Position numbers and translations under genes: made by a program. A DNA stretch of 52,967 bases from Clostridia bacterium (GTDB lineage Bacteria > Bacillota > DSM-521 > Neomoorellales > JACIYF01), in the NCBI GenBank assembly GCA_014360065.1, contig JACIYF010000006.1:1-52967 (forward strand). The letters are read 5' to 3'. The first letter of the stretch is position 1. The number at the start of each line of letters is the position of its first letter. Below the pieces are notes generated by a model. It was not told the origin of the DNA, ran no database searches, and saw only the letters and a list, made by a program, of their open reading frames with translations. Shown in pieces: positions 7,617-16,239 of this stretch.

Positions 7617-8822
7617 ATGGAGATTGCCAATGTCCAGGATGTCCTGCATTTCGCCGAAGAATATAACGTCAAGTTTATCCGCCTGCAGTTTACGGATGCG
7701 CTGGGAATCTTAAAAAATATCGCCATCACCGTCAAAGATCTTCCCCGGGCCCTGCAGGAAGGCATGATTTTCAACAGCTCTACGGCTTCACGCTTGGGAA
7801 TCCCTGCCAAGAGCATTCGCTTAACTCCGGATCCCAAGACTTTTGTCATCTTCCCTTGGCGGCCACGGGAAGGGGCAGTAGCCCGGTTGCTATGCAACAT
7901 TGATATTCCTGATTTCGGTAGGGATTATGATATTTGCCCCCGGATAAACCTAAAGATGGCAGCTGGCCTGCCAACCCTCTCTGAGATTAGCGCCACCTGC
8001 GCGTTCTACCTTTTTAATGAGGGAGCCAACCTCAACCTGCACGGACCCAACCGGACCGAAGTCCATGACCAGGCTGGCTTCTGCGATTTGAGCCCGGTGG
8101 ACTTGGGCGAAAATGTCCGGCGGGATGTGGTCCTGACCCTGGAAGAAATGGGCATCCAAGCCGATTATTCCCGCCATGCCGCTGGTCCTGGCCAGCATGA
8201 AATCGCCTTTAAATGCGATGATTTGTTGACCCTGGCTGATAATCTGGTCACCTTCAAGTTCGTAGTTCGAACTATCGCCCAGCGCCACGGCCTGAGGGCC
8301 TCCTTCATGCCCCAGCCGCTGGCAGATCTCCCCGGATCTGGTTTGACCTTAAAGGTAGAGATGGAGGAAGACCGAGCTCAAAAGCTGGCGGCTAACCTGG
8401 CCAAGAGGCTCAAGAGCGTCCTCCTGTTTACCAACCCTCTGGTCAATTCTTACAAGCGACTCCTAAGGATGCCTATGGAGGAAAGCATTCAGGTTCCATC
8501 CGCCAACACTTGGGAGCTTGCCTTTCCAGACCTGGCTGCCAACCCCTACCTAGCTCTGGCTGCCATTACCGTCGCAGCTACTTGGGAAACGTCAGCCTCG
8601 GAACCGGATGAGCCCAGGCCCATCCACGAGCTTATCTCCGCCCAGGAATTGCCTAAGGACTTGGGCGAGGCTCTCCAGGCTGCCAAAAGCTGCTTATGGT
8701 TACATGAAAGCATGGAAGACGGCTTATTGGACTGGGTTTTTAGCCAGAAGGAGGCGGAGTGGAACCGCTTTCAATCGGTCGTGCATTGCTGGGAGGTCAA
8801 GGAGTACTTCGCCAATTACTAA
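7617..8822 (+). CDS. catalytically degenerate glutamine synthetase paralogue
   Basis: A 401-residue protein clearly homologous to the intact GS at 10922 (shared [61 protein letters not shown] and a C-terminal W-E-x-KEY). Many active-site residues are lost. The two metal glutamates of GPEAEFF are replaced (SATCAFY), the HHEVA glutamate is alanine, and the histidine of GSGMHLN is threonine. DGSS becomes NSST, and the loop with the substrate arginines (IRIPAKRG) is deleted. GQHEI and the last metal glutamate persist. The start is ATG 7617 after GGGAGAGG rather than GTG 7602. It cannot plausibly ligate ammonia; a regulatory or partner-subunit role is inferred. Genes downstream are GltB2-like and glnA. 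Confidence 0.85.
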   Translation: MEIANVQDVLHFAEEYNVKFIRLQFTDALGILKNIAITVKDLPRALQEGMIFNSSTASRLGIPAKSIRLTPDPKTFVIFPWRPREGAVARLLCNIDIPDFGRDYDICPRINLKMAAGLPTLSEISATCAFYLFNEGANLNLHGPNRTEVHDQAGFCDLSPVDLGENVRRDVVLTLEEMGIQADYSRHAAGPGQHEIAFKCDDLLTLADNLVTFKFVVRTIAQRHGLRASFMPQPLADLPGSGLTLKVEMEEDRAQKLAANLAKRLKSVLLFTNPLVNSYKRLLRMPMEESIQVPSANTWELAFPDLAANPYLALAAITVAATWETSASEPDEPRPIHELISAQELPKDLGEALQAAKSCLWLHESMEDGLLDWVFSQKEAEWNRFQSVVHCWEVKEYFANY

Positions 8823-8927
8823 TCAGACCCACCCCTTTAACTAGGCAGATGGCACGCAGGTTTTTTAACGCCGCGGGCTAAGGCATAAAAGCACAATTTT
8901 TTTCGATTTGAGGGAGGTATTTTTGGT

Positions 8928-10505
8928 ATGACTTACAGTCTAGGTACCAACGCCACTGAAGCCACTCGAACCAAGCACCGCCTGAAGGACAGCTACTGCC
9001 CTTACAGCGGCATGTGCACTACCTGCCTGGATGGTTGCGTAGGCTTTTGCGAGATCGGCAAATCAGCTATCCGAGGCAAGGAAGTAATTTATCCCCAACC
9101 TTTCGGCACCACTACTTCGGCATCCCAAAAGGATTATCCGGTAGATCTTTCCCATTTCAATATCATGGGCACTGCTGTGGGAGCCCATGGCATCGCCGCC
9201 GATAGCAACCAGGCCATTTTCCCAGCGGTAAACCTGGAGACCATCATCGGCGCCGAGAACAAAATCAAGCTCCGCTTGCCCATCGTCATTGGAGCCATGG
9301 GGTCCACCAACGTGGCCGCCAACAACTGGTCACACTTAGCTGCCGGCGCCGCTCTGTCCGGAGTGCTGATTACCATCGGTGAAAACGTGGTCGGCATGGA
9401 TCCTAATGCTGACATCAAGAATGGCCGCGTAGTCGAGTCGCCGGCTTTAAGAAGTAGGGTCAAGGCCTTCCAGGATTGGTACCGGGGCTATGGCGCCATC
9501 GCCGTCCAGGCCAACGTTGAAGATACCAACCTGGGCGTGCAGGAGTATGCCCTGGAGAAGTTGGGCGTGGAAGCAGTAGAGATCAAGTGGGGTCAGGGGG
9601 CCAAGGACATCGGCGGCGAGGTCAAGCTGGACACCCTGGAGCGAGCCTTGCAGCTTAAGAGCCGGGGCTATGTAGTCCTGCCCGACCCTGAAGATCCAAG
9701 GGTGCAAGAGGATTATCGCCATGGGGCTTTTAAGGAGTTTGAACGCCATTCCCGCATTGGCATGGTAACTGAAGAGTCCTTCCATCAACGAGTGGACGAG
9801 CTCCGCCGGGCCGGAGCCAAGTACATTTTCCTGAAAACCGGCGCTTACCGCCCTGCTGATCTGGCTCGGGCGGTGAAGTTTTCCTCCGACGCTAAGCTGG
9901 ACCTCCTGGTGGTGGACGGTGCCGGCGGCGGTACCGGTATGAGCCCCTGGCGGATGATGAACGAATGGGGCATTCCCACCGTCTACATCGAAGCCCTGTT
10001 GGTTCGGTACCTGGAGCGGCTGGCAGCCAAGGGAGCCTTTATTCCCAGCGTGGCCATCGCCGGCGGCTTTACCTTAGAGGATCATGTGTTTAAGGGGCTG
10101 GCCCTAGGTGCCCCCTATGTCAAAGCGGTGGAGATGGCCCGGGCCCCGCTGACTGCGGCCATGGTCGGAAAGCTGGTGGGCGAGCGCATCAAGGAGGGCA
10201 AAGTGCCGGCTGAATACCAGCGCTACGGTTCCGAGCTCGACCAAGTCATGGTACTGGCCTCGGAAGTCAAGGAGCTGGTGGGAGATCGCTTCGCAGAATT
10301 GCCGGCCGGAGCCATCGGCGTTTACACCTACTTCGAAAGGATCGCCCAAGGGTTGCGGCAGTTTATGTGCGGCGCCCGCAAGTTCCGGACCGATCTCATC
10401 AGCCGGGATGACCTTGCTGCTCTAACTCCTGAGGCCGCTGCCATAACCGGTATCAAGTACATCATGGACCTGGACCAGGAAGAGGTAGACGCCATCTTGG
10501 GTTAA
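8928..10505 (+). CDS. stand-alone FMN-binding glutamate-synthase domain protein (archaeal GltB2/MgsC-like)
   Basis: A 525-residue protein matching the central FMN (alpha/beta-barrel) domain of glutamate synthase: VIGAMGSTNVAANNWSHLAAGA, the flavin/glutamate loop VEIKWGQGAKDIGG, LVVDGAGGGTGMSPW and IAGGFTLEDHVFKGLALGA. The N-terminus (about residues 20-50) has a cysteine cluster (CPYSGMCTTCLDGCVGFC) that could hold an iron-sulfur centre, an inference. The glutaminase and GXGXG domains and a pyridine-nucleotide subunit are absent from the window. Complete glutamate synthase activity would therefore need partners elsewhere. GGGAGGT precedes the ATG. It lies between the degenerate and the intact GS genes, which suggests a nitrogen role. 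Confidence 0.85.
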   Translation: MTYSLGTNATEATRTKHRLKDSYCPYSGMCTTCLDGCVGFCEIGKSAIRGKEVIYPQPFGTTTSASQKDYPVDLSHFNIMGTAVGAHGIAADSNQAIFPAVNLETIIGAENKIKLRLPIVIGAMGSTNVAANNWSHLAAGAALSGVLITIGENVVGMDPNADIKNGRVVESPALRSRVKAFQDWYRGYGAIAVQANVEDTNLGVQEYALEKLGVEAVEIKWGQGAKDIGGEVKLDTLERALQLKSRGYVVLPDPEDPRVQEDYRHGAFKEFERHSRIGMVTEESFHQRVDELRRAGAKYIFLKTGAYRPADLARAVKFSSDAKLDLLVVDGAGGGTGMSPWRMMNEWGIPTVYIEALLVRYLERLAAKGAFIPSVAIAGGFTLEDHVFKGLALGAPYVKAVEMARAPLTAAMVGKLVGERIKEGKVPAEYQRYGSELDQVMVLASEVKELVGDRFAELPAGAIGVYTYFERIAQGLRQFMCGARKFRTDLISRDDLAALTPEAAAITGIKYIMDLDQEEVDAILG

Positions 10506-10841
10506 GACTAAGGTCTAGGCCTGCCAGGGGATGGGCTAGATTGCAGTCGAAGCTTTGGCTTTTGGGCCCAGCGCTAAATCGGTTTACTGGTTTAGCGCCG
10601 GGCCCATTACATCCAAGCCACCAACCTCAGCTGACAATCCACCAGCCACGGCTGCCATACCCGGGGCGGCTGACACGTCTAGGCGCGCTTGCCCCGGCAC
10701 CCAACCAGTCACCAGGTATAGGAATGAAAACCGCCCAAGGGGTCAAGCCAGGAGAACAGTCCAATAGCGGCCCCTTCCACCTAAGCGCCCGGCATGGCTG
10801 ACGCGCCTTCGGCGGGCGGTGGCAGGCTGGGTAAAGGGGGG
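10506..10841. other. non-coding gap with a long stem-loop
   Basis: No convincing gene. The clearest structure is a hairpin: GGGCCC (10564-10569), one unpaired base, GCGCTAAA (10571-10578), a 12-nt loop, then TTTAGCGC (10591-10598), one unpaired base and GGGCCC (10600-10605). It is 14 paired bases with one mismatch and no following T-run, so it may be an mRNA 3'-end protector of the GltB2-like transcript or a Rho-independent terminator of atypical form. Confidence 0.5.
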
Positions 10842-10868
10842 TTGGCGGGCAAGGTTATATGCTATAAT
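10842..10868 (+). promoter_or_regulatory. glnA promoter (extended -10)
   Basis: TGCTATAAT at 10860-10868 is a perfect extended -10 element. TTGGCG at 10842-10847 is a modest -35 at 15-nt spacing, which the extended -10 could compensate. The glnA start lies 53 nt downstream of the -10. This makes glnA independently transcribed from the two upstream nitrogen genes. Confidence 0.65.
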
Positions 10869-10921
10869 TAGTCCGGTTTAGATCCGAGCAAGAAATCTGG
10901 GCAACAGGTAGGTGCGGGGCA

Positions 10922-12256
10922 ATGGCCAAACTAACTAGCGATGATGTGCGAACCCTGGTAAAGGATTTAAACGTCCGCTTCATTCGTTTGCAGTTCACCG
11001 ACATTTTTGGCGTGTTAAAGAACGTTTCCATTTCCAACGCTCAGTTGGACAAGGCTTTGGACGGGGAGTTAATGTTCGATGGTTCGTCCATCGAGGGCTT
11101 CGTCCGCATTGAGGAGTCGGACATGTACCTTCGGCCCGATCCCTCCACCTTTCTCATTCTCCCCTGGCATAACGGCAGCGAGGGCGCGGTAGCTAGGCTG
11201 ATCTGCGATGTTTATAATCCCGATGGCACCCCCTTCAGTGGCTGCCCCCGGTGCAACCTCAAGCGCATTCTGGCCCAGGCCGAAGCCATGGGGTTTAGCA
11301 TGAACGTGGGCCCTGAGGCTGAGTTTTTCCTGTTCCATACTGATGAGGACGGCAAACCTACCTTGCACACCCACGATCAAGCCGGCTACTTTGACCTAGC
11401 TCCGGTGGACCGAGGGGAAAACGCTCGTCGAGACATGGTCTTGGCTTTGGAAGAGCTAGGTTTTGAGGTAGAGGCTTCCCATCATGAGGTAGCCCCTGGA
11501 CAGCATGAAATCGACTTCAAGTACTCCGATGCTCTGGATACGGCTGACAAAATTGCCACCTTTCGCTTTGTGGTCCGCTCCATCGCCCAAAGGCACGGGC
11601 TCCACGCCACCTTTATGCCCAAGCCCATCATTGGCATACCTGGCTCCGGCATGCACTTAAATCAGTCCTTGATGCGCGATGGGGAGAATGCTTTCTACGA
11701 TCCCAACGGTGAATACCAGCTCAGCCAGGTAGCCATGAACTATATCGCCGGCCTTATGGAACATGCCCCGGCGGTTACCGCCATCACCAACCCAACCGTC
11801 AACTCATACAAACGACTGGTTTCCGGTTTCGAGGCTCCAGTTTATATTGCTTGGTCGCACCGCAACCGCAGCCCCTTGATCCGTATCCCTGCCAAGCGGG
11901 GAATGTCCACCCGGATCGAGTTTAGGAGTCCGGATCCGTCTTGCAACCCTTATCTGGCCCTGGCAGTATGCCTAGCCGCGGGAATCGATGGCATCAAGCG
12001 CGGCCTTACCCCGCCTCCCCCCTGCGATCGCAACATCTTCGATATGTCCGAGGAAGAGTTGCGGAAAAACGGCATCCAAGTGCTGCCTACCAGTTTAGAA
12101 GAGGCAGTTAAGGCCTTAGAACGCGATGAGGTAATTCAACAGGCCCTGGGAGAGCACATCTTCAGACGTTTCGTCGAAGCCAAGAAGATCGAGTGGGACC
12201 GCTACCGGATCCAGGTCCACCCCTGGGAAATCGAGGAGTATCTAACCAAGTTCTAA
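10922..12256 (+). CDS. glnA: glutamine synthetase, type I (alpha subtype)
   Basis: Complete 444-residue GS I that makes glutamine from glutamate, ammonia and ATP. All active-site signatures are present: [19 protein letters not shown] (metal glutamates), [22 protein letters not shown] (metal histidine), [21 protein letters not shown] (substrate arginines) and [15 protein letters not shown]. The length and the region around [19 protein letters not shown] fit the GSI-alpha subtype of Firmicutes. That subtype lacks the adenylylated tyrosine loop, so regulation should be by feedback or a regulator protein. The ATG at 10922 has only a weak purine-rich site (AGGTAGGTG). Next to it is an inactive paralogue that might interact with it. 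Confidence 0.97.
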   Translation: MAKLTSDDVRTLVKDLNVRFIRLQFTDIFGVLKNVSISNAQLDKALDGELMFDGSSIEGFVRIEESDMYLRPDPSTFLILPWHNGSEGAVARLICDVYNPDGTPFSGCPRCNLKRILAQAEAMGFSMNVGPEAEFFLFHTDEDGKPTLHTHDQAGYFDLAPVDRGENARRDMVLALEELGFEVEASHHEVAPGQHEIDFKYSDALDTADKIATFRFVVRSIAQRHGLHATFMPKPIIGIPGSGMHLNQSLMRDGENAFYDPNGEYQLSQVAMNYIAGLMEHAPAVTAITNPTVNSYKRLVSGFEAPVYIAWSHRNRSPLIRIPAKRGMSTRIEFRSPDPSCNPYLALAVCLAAGIDGIKRGLTPPPPCDRNIFDMSEEELRKNGIQVLPTSLEEAVKALERDEVIQQALGEHIFRRFVEAKKIEWDRYRIQVHPWEIEEYLTKF

Positions 12257-12603
12257 CTAGTGGGCAAGCTGGGGCTAGCGCCCCCAACCAAGCGGAAAGG
12301 CGACCTGACAAGGTCGCCCGCCCTTTCCTCAGCCCGGCGACCTCAAATCCCCATCAAGCCGGAGCATGCAAGTTTTTTCTAGCCTGCCAAGCTCCGGCTC
12401 GCTCCATGACCTTCACGGGCCAAACTACCCAAACTACCGATGATTTCCCTCCAGCTCTGGGCTGGCTTACACTCCGTAACCCTCCGCGGAGCTACCTAGC
12501 GCTCGAGCCTCCCTGAAGTCCCGCGCTCCCAGATTCTTAGTTTTTGCGGGCTTCGTGATGCCGCCTGGGCGGCATGGGGATCGGACTTCTCCCCATCGAG
12601 ATC
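12257..12603. other. non-coding gap after glnA with two small hairpins
   Basis: No supported gene. GGCGACCT (12299-12306)/AGGTCGCC (12311-12318) is a perfect 8-bp stem with a GACA tetraloop 42 nt after the glnA stop; it is followed by CGCCCTTTCC, so it could be a weak glnA terminator. A second stem, ATGCCGCC (12558-12565)/GGCGGCAT (12568-12575), has only a 2-nt gap and lies just upstream of the cad promoter. Confidence 0.45.
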
Positions 12604-12660
12604 TTGACACCAAGCGAACAGCCAGGTTATGATGAATTAAACAATTGATTAATCGTTTGA
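12604..12660 (+). promoter_or_regulatory. cad promoter with overlapping ArsR/CadC-type operator
   Basis: TTGACA (12604-12609) and TATGAT (12628-12633) are 18 nt apart. Immediately downstream, 12637-12660 is an imperfect 24-bp palindrome (18 of 24 positions symmetric) containing TTAAACAATTGATTAATCGT. ArsR/SmtB repressors bind AT-rich 12-2-12-like palindromes at or after the -10, so this is the likely autoregulatory site of the next gene. Confidence 0.75.
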
Positions 12661-12671
12661 GGTGATTATCC

Positions 12672-13064
12672 TTGCCATCGGATCAGGAGGAGCGCGATCG
12701 TAACAACCGCCCCGGCTACCTCAATGGCGACGTCTGTGACACTTTTTGCCCTTCCAGCCAGCTGGAACATTTGAAGGGCCTGGTACTGGAAGTGGCCGGC
12801 CTTTCGGAGATCTTTAAGGTCTTAGGCGACGAAACCAGAACCAAGATCCTCTATCTTTTGGCTCACCAGGAACTTTGCGTCTGCGATTTGGCCACCCTTC
12901 TCAATACTAGCCTGCCCGCCATCTCCCACCACCTGCGCCTCCTTAAGGCCATGCGCCTGGTCAAGTACCGCCGGGAAGGAAAGATGGTCTATTATTCCTT
13001 AGATGATGACCACATCCTCAACCTGATCCGCGAGGCGCAAGCCCACTTTGCTGAGGAGAGGTGA
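12672..13064 (+). CDS. cadC: ArsR/SmtB-family metal-responsive repressor, CadC type
   Basis: A 130-residue winged-helix repressor (FKVLGDETRTKILYLL, then the recognition helix LPAISHHLRLLKAM). Four cysteines match the CadC alpha3N metal site: C22 and C26 in VCDTFC plus C69 and C71 in ELCVCDLA. The 4- and 2-residue spacings are those of staphylococcal CadC (C7/C11, C58/C60), which senses Cd, Pb and Bi. The start is TTG 12672 with GAGGTG at 7-nt spacing. The stop overlaps the ATPase start (GTGA), so both are one operon. The upstream palindrome is the expected operator. cadC is a homology symbol. Confidence 0.9.
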   Translation: MPSDQEERDRNNRPGYLNGDVCDTFCPSSQLEHLKGLVLEVAGLSEIFKVLGDETRTKILYLLAHQELCVCDLATLLNTSLPAISHHLRLLKAMRLVKYRREGKMVYYSLDDDHILNLIREAQAHFAEER

Positions 13065-14947
13065 ACAGGTCTATGGCCAAATTAGTAATCGCAGGCTTGC
13101 TTTTGGCCGTGGGTTTCATCTTTAACCAGGAGCTACACCAGACTCCATACGCTTGGGCCGAATATGTGGTCCTTCTCTCCTCCTACCTCCTGACAGGTTG
13201 GCCGGTGCTGGCCAGAGCAGCCCGCAACCTGCTCCGGGGACAGGTCTTTGACGAAAACTTATTGATGACTGTTGCCACTATCGGGGCCATTGCCATTCAC
13301 CAGCTGCCGGAGGCAGCAGCAGTGATGCTCTTTTATGCGGTGGGGGAGCATTTCCAGGACCAGGCCGTGGACCGTTCCCGCCGCTCCATCACTGCTCTAC
13401 TGGATGTCCGGCCCACGTACGCAAACCTGAAAGGCAACGGGGAGACTAAAAGGGTCCGGCCGGAAGAAGTAGAAGTGGGTCAAGCCATCATAATCAAGCC
13501 CGGGGAAAGGGCACCCTTGGATGGGGTAATAGAGGAGGGGGCCTCCTGGGTGGATACTTCCGCCTTGACCGGGGAGCCAGTGCCCCGAGAGGTAGCCGAG
13601 GGGAGCGAGATCTTGGCCGGAACCGTCAACGGCGCTGGCCTTCTCACCGTGAGAGTAACCAAGCCTTTCAACCAGTCCTCGGTAGCTCGCATCCTGGAGC
13701 TGGTGGAGAGCGCTGCCGAGCGCAAGGCCCCTACCGAGAAGTTCATAACCGCCTTTTCCCGTTATTACACTCCAGCTGTGGTCATGGGAGCCTTGGCCTT
13801 GGCCATCATTCCGCCCCTAGTAATTCCTGAAGCCACTTTCGCCACCTGGATTTACCGGGCCTTGGTGCTTTTAGTAATCGCCTGCCCGTGCGCGCTGGTG
13901 ATTTCCATCCCCCTCAGCTATTTCGGCGGCATCGGCGCCGCTTCCCGCCAAGGCATCCTAGTCAAAGGCGCCAACTTTTTGGACGCCTTGACTAGCTTGC
14001 ACACAGTAGTTTTTGACAAGACCGGCACCTTGACCAAGGGGAGCTTTGAGGTTACTGATATGGTCCCGTACAACGGGTTTCAAGCTGGCGAGCTCTTGGC
14101 GGCGGCCGCGGCCGCTGAAGTCCATTCCAGCCACCCAGTGGCCCAATCCATTTGCCTGGCTCACGGAGAGAGAATTGGCGCCGAGAGGGTAAGCCAATAC
14201 CAAGAGATACCGGGCCACGGCATTAGCGCCCTGGTGGACGGCAAAAGGGTGTTGGCCGGAAATGACCGGCTGATGCATCGGGAGGATATTGCCCATGACA
14301 TATGCAATTTGGGAGGTACCGGAGTACATGTAGCCATTGACGGCACCTTTGCGGGCTACATTGTCATTTCCGACCAGGTAAAGCCAGGAGCAGCTCAGGT
14401 CCTGGACCGGCTCCGGGAGCTGGGCATAAAGCAAGTGGTCATGCTGACCGGCGATGGGGAGACAGCAGCCCGCCAGGTAGCCAGTGAGCTAGGCGTGGAT
14501 CGCTACTTCGCTGAACTTTTGCCTGAGGACAAGGTATCCAAGCTGGAGGAGTTACAAGCTGCCCTCCCCGATCGCCGCCGGCATAAGCTGGCCTTCGTGG
14601 GCGATGGCATCAATGATGCCCCGGTGATTACCCGAGCTGATGTGGGGATAGCCATGGGCAGCCTGGGAAGCGACGCCGCCATCGAGGCCGCCGATGTGGT
14701 TCTCATGGAAGATGATCTTTTTAAGCTGCCAGTTGCGGTGGAAATCGCCCGGCGAACCGCCGGCATCGTCAAACAAAACCTGGCCCTAGCCTTAGGGATC
14801 AAGGCTTTCTTCCTAGGCCTAGGCGCCTTGGGGGTGGCCACCATCTGGGAGGCGGTTTTTGCCGATGTGGGGGTAGCTTTGCTGGCGGTACTTAACGCCA
14901 TGCGAACCCTGAGGTGGCCAGCCGCCCACCCCAGCCAACCCGCCTAA
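13061..14947 (+). CDS. cadA: P1B-type Cd/Zn/Pb-exporting ATPase
   Basis: A 628-residue heavy-metal P-type ATPase. Landmarks: TGEPVP, CPC at 275-277 in the metal-transport helix, the phosphorylated aspartate of DKTGT at 319, the SSHP motif, MLTGDGE and GDGINDAP. The last helix contains a D-x-G-x-A pattern (ADVGVALLAVLNAMRTLR), typical of the Zn/Cd/Pb subgroup. There is no N-terminal HMA metal-binding domain, so it starts directly at the membrane part. The start is GTG 13061 (overlapping the repressor stop) or ATG 13073; neither has ideal spacing. Co-transcription with a CadC-type repressor supports cadmium/lead/zinc efflux. Its TAA lies 2 bp before a repeat element. Confidence 0.93.
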   Translation: MNRSMAKLVIAGLLLAVGFIFNQELHQTPYAWAEYVVLLSSYLLTGWPVLARAARNLLRGQVFDENLLMTVATIGAIAIHQLPEAAAVMLFYAVGEHFQDQAVDRSRRSITALLDVRPTYANLKGNGETKRVRPEEVEVGQAIIIKPGERAPLDGVIEEGASWVDTSALTGEPVPREVAEGSEILAGTVNGAGLLTVRVTKPFNQSSVARILELVESAAERKAPTEKFITAFSRYYTPAVVMGALALAIIPPLVIPEATFATWIYRALVLLVIACPCALVISIPLSYFGGIGAASRQGILVKGANFLDALTSLHTVVFDKTGTLTKGSFEVTDMVPYNGFQAGELLAAAAAAEVHSSHPVAQSICLAHGERIGAERVSQYQEIPGHGISALVDGKRVLAGNDRLMHREDIAHDICNLGGTGVHVAIDGTFAGYIVISDQVKPGAAQVLDRLRELGIKQVVMLTGDGETAARQVASELGVDRYFAELLPEDKVSKLEELQAALPDRRRHKLAFVGDGINDAPVITRADVGIAMGSLGSDAAIEAADVVLMEDDLFKLPVAVEIARRTAGIVKQNLALALGIKAFFLGLGALGVATIWEAVFADVGVALLAVLNAMRTLRWPAAHPSQPA

Positions 14948-14949
14948 GT

Positions 14950-14998
14950 CCCAGCACTCAACCCACCAATCTATCCAACAAGTACCACCTGGTCAGGC
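14950..14998 (+). repeat. partial copy of the CCCAGCACTCAAC element, adjoining the nrfD break
   Basis: Starts CCCAGCACTCAAC at 14950-14962, 2 bp after the cadA stop, and contains AACAAGTACC and GTCAGG. These align with the interior of the full copies (AAGCAAGTACC/GCCAGG on the reverse strand of the kdp copy, AAGCGAGTATC/GGCCATGG in the ger copy). The right terminal repeat is missing. Its homology runs into the truncated end of the nrfD remnant at 14993, so insertion or recombination at this element probably removed most of nrfD. Confidence 0.6.
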
Positions 14999-15208
14999 GA
15001 GATTGAACAGGTAGACTGACGAAGAAACGATTAACCCGCCAGCAGCAATGCCCACAAAGAAGGCAAAGGTGGCAATATAGAGCCCCCAACTGAAGGGGTT
15101 GCGCATGTGGGTAACGATGAGGCCGGCTTTCAGCTGATATCCCCAGGCCAACAGGCTTAGCGCCAGTAGCGCCAGAGCTACATAGGATGCCAGGTTATGT
15201 TTTTTCAT
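14993..15208 (-). pseudogene. nrfD/psrC-type membrane subunit, 5' remnant
   Basis: Only 71 residues from the ATG at 15208: a transmembrane N-terminus, HMRNPFSWGLYIATFAFFVGIAAGGLIVSSSVYLFNL, then a stop. This is the beginning of an NrfD/PsrC quinone-binding membrane anchor (normally about 300-400 residues, 8-10 helices); the remaining helices are absent before cadA. The start is preceded by GGGGGGAGAGGA, so the 5' end is intact. It follows the FeS subunit gene at a distance of 326 bp, a gap filled by repeats. It cannot form a functional anchor. Confidence 0.8.
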
Positions 15209-15234
15209 GGGCCCAATCCTCTCCCCCCAAACCA

Positions 15235-15326
15235 GATGCTTCCGAAACATTCCCCATGCCGAGGCGCTGTCGCGGCTCCAAATGGCCTCACCAGCGATCC
15301 GTATGGCTCCCCCTCGCCCTTCGGCG
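15235..15326 (+). repeat. dispersed repeat R2, copy 1
   Basis: About 92 bp beginning GATGCTTCCGAAACATT and ending CCCTTCGGCG. A closely similar sequence occurs in reverse at 41283-41376 in front of gerKB, with matching blocks GATGCTTCCGAAACATT, CCAGCGATCCGTA and GGCTCCCCCTC. It abuts the left end of the palindromic element at 15325. It lies just upstream (in the reading sense) of the nrfD remnant. Confidence 0.7.
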
Positions 15327-15421
15327 CCCAGCACTCAACTCTCCAGTCCAGGCCTGGTGGCAAAGCCCATGCGCCAGCTATCTACAAGGCCAGACCACTG
15401 CGGTGGTTTGAGTGCTGGGCG
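15325..15421 (+). repeat. palindrome-ended element E1, copy A (MITE-like)
   Basis: A 97-bp element with perfect 14-bp terminal inverted repeats, CGCCCAGCACTCAA at 15325-15338 and TTGAGTGCTGGGCG at 15408-15421. The interior is diverged but alignable with copies at 21361-21460 and 41144-41238. It has no reading frame of its own. The remaining sequence to 15534 holds no recognisable gene. Confidence 0.75.
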
Positions 15422-15534
15422 GCCAATCGGACGTTCATGTCCGTGGCCGGATCCCCCAGACTCAACTATTGGTCATTGCACCTTGGCAGAATCTTGGCTG
15501 CCTGAGCAGTGCCCGAGCAATGTGAACTCCGCAC

Positions 15535-16239
15535 CTACGTCCCCGAATTCAGGGCTGGACGACGCCGGCCAGCCTCAAGGTAGAAGACCTTGGGGCTGGT
15601 CCCCAATTCCTCCTTCAGCCGCACCGGCACCTCCTCCCGCACCAAACGGCTAACTTCGGAGTCAGGCTGGTCCAGGTCGCCAAAGGTACGAGCTTGCGCC
15701 GGGCAGGCCTGAACGCAGATGGGCAGCTGGCCGCGGTCGGTATACTGAACGCAAAAAGTACACTTTTCCACCACCCCGCGGGGGCGATCGGGCAAATAGA
15801 CTAAGCGCCCTTCCCCATCTCGGTGCTGAAAGGGGTATCCGTAATCGTAACCAGGCATATATCCAGCCCTGGCCTTAGCCCTTCTGGGATCTTCCCAGTT
15901 GAATTGCCTGACTCCATAGGGACAGGCGGCCATACAGTACCGACAACCGATGCAGCGCTCAAAATCGACTAGCACCCGACCCCGGCTGTCAATATAAGTA
16001 GCTCCCACCGGGCATACCTTGGCGCAAGGCGCGTTTTCGCACATCTGGCAGGAGACCGGCAAAAAAGACATCCCTATCCCCCCAGCGTTGGGATGGGCAC
16101 TCTGGTGGTAGCGGCTGCCAGGGGTAAAAACCCGGTTCCACCAGGTACCGGGAGGCTGGGAATTGTGCCCTTTGCAGACCACCATGCAGGTGCGGCAGCC
16201 GATGCAGCGGCCAAGATCAATTACCATGGCCAGCTTCAC
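15535..16239 (-). CDS. four-cluster FeS electron-transfer subunit (DmsB/PsrB/NrfC family)
   Basis: A 234-residue polyferredoxin with four cysteine clusters: CIGCRTCMVVCKGHN, CQMCENAPCAKVCP, CIGCRYCMAACPYG, and CTFC followed by CVQACP. It would carry electrons between a membrane quinol anchor and a molybdopterin catalytic subunit. The GTG start overlaps the stop of the upstream molybdoenzyme remnant (GTGA), so the original operon order is catalytic-FeS-NrfD. The gene itself shows no break, yet both partners are decayed. It is therefore either newly orphaned or now serves another complex. The C-terminal tail after FYLEAGRRR is short. Confidence 0.88.
   Translation of the reverse strand: MKLAMVIDLGRCIGCRTCMVVCKGHNSQPPGTWWNRVFTPGSRYHQSAHPNAGGIGMSFLPVSCQMCENAPCAKVCPVGATYIDSRGRVLVDFERCIGCRYCMAACPYGVRQFNWEDPRRAKARAGYMPGYDYGYPFQHRDGEGRLVYLPDRPRGVVEKCTFCVQYTDRGQLPICVQACPAQARTFGDLDQPDSEVSRLVREEVPVRLKEELGTSPKVFYLEAGRRRPALNSGT

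Noticed and set aside
10541-10801. Plus-strand ORFs between the GltB2-like gene and glnA
   Set aside because: No ribosome-binding site or recognisable sequence; they run through a strong hairpin.
15209-15334. N-terminal extension of the nrfD fragment (42 extra residues)
   Set aside because: It is translated repeat R2 sequence; the ATG at 15208 has its own ribosome-binding site and begins a normal membrane-protein N-terminus.
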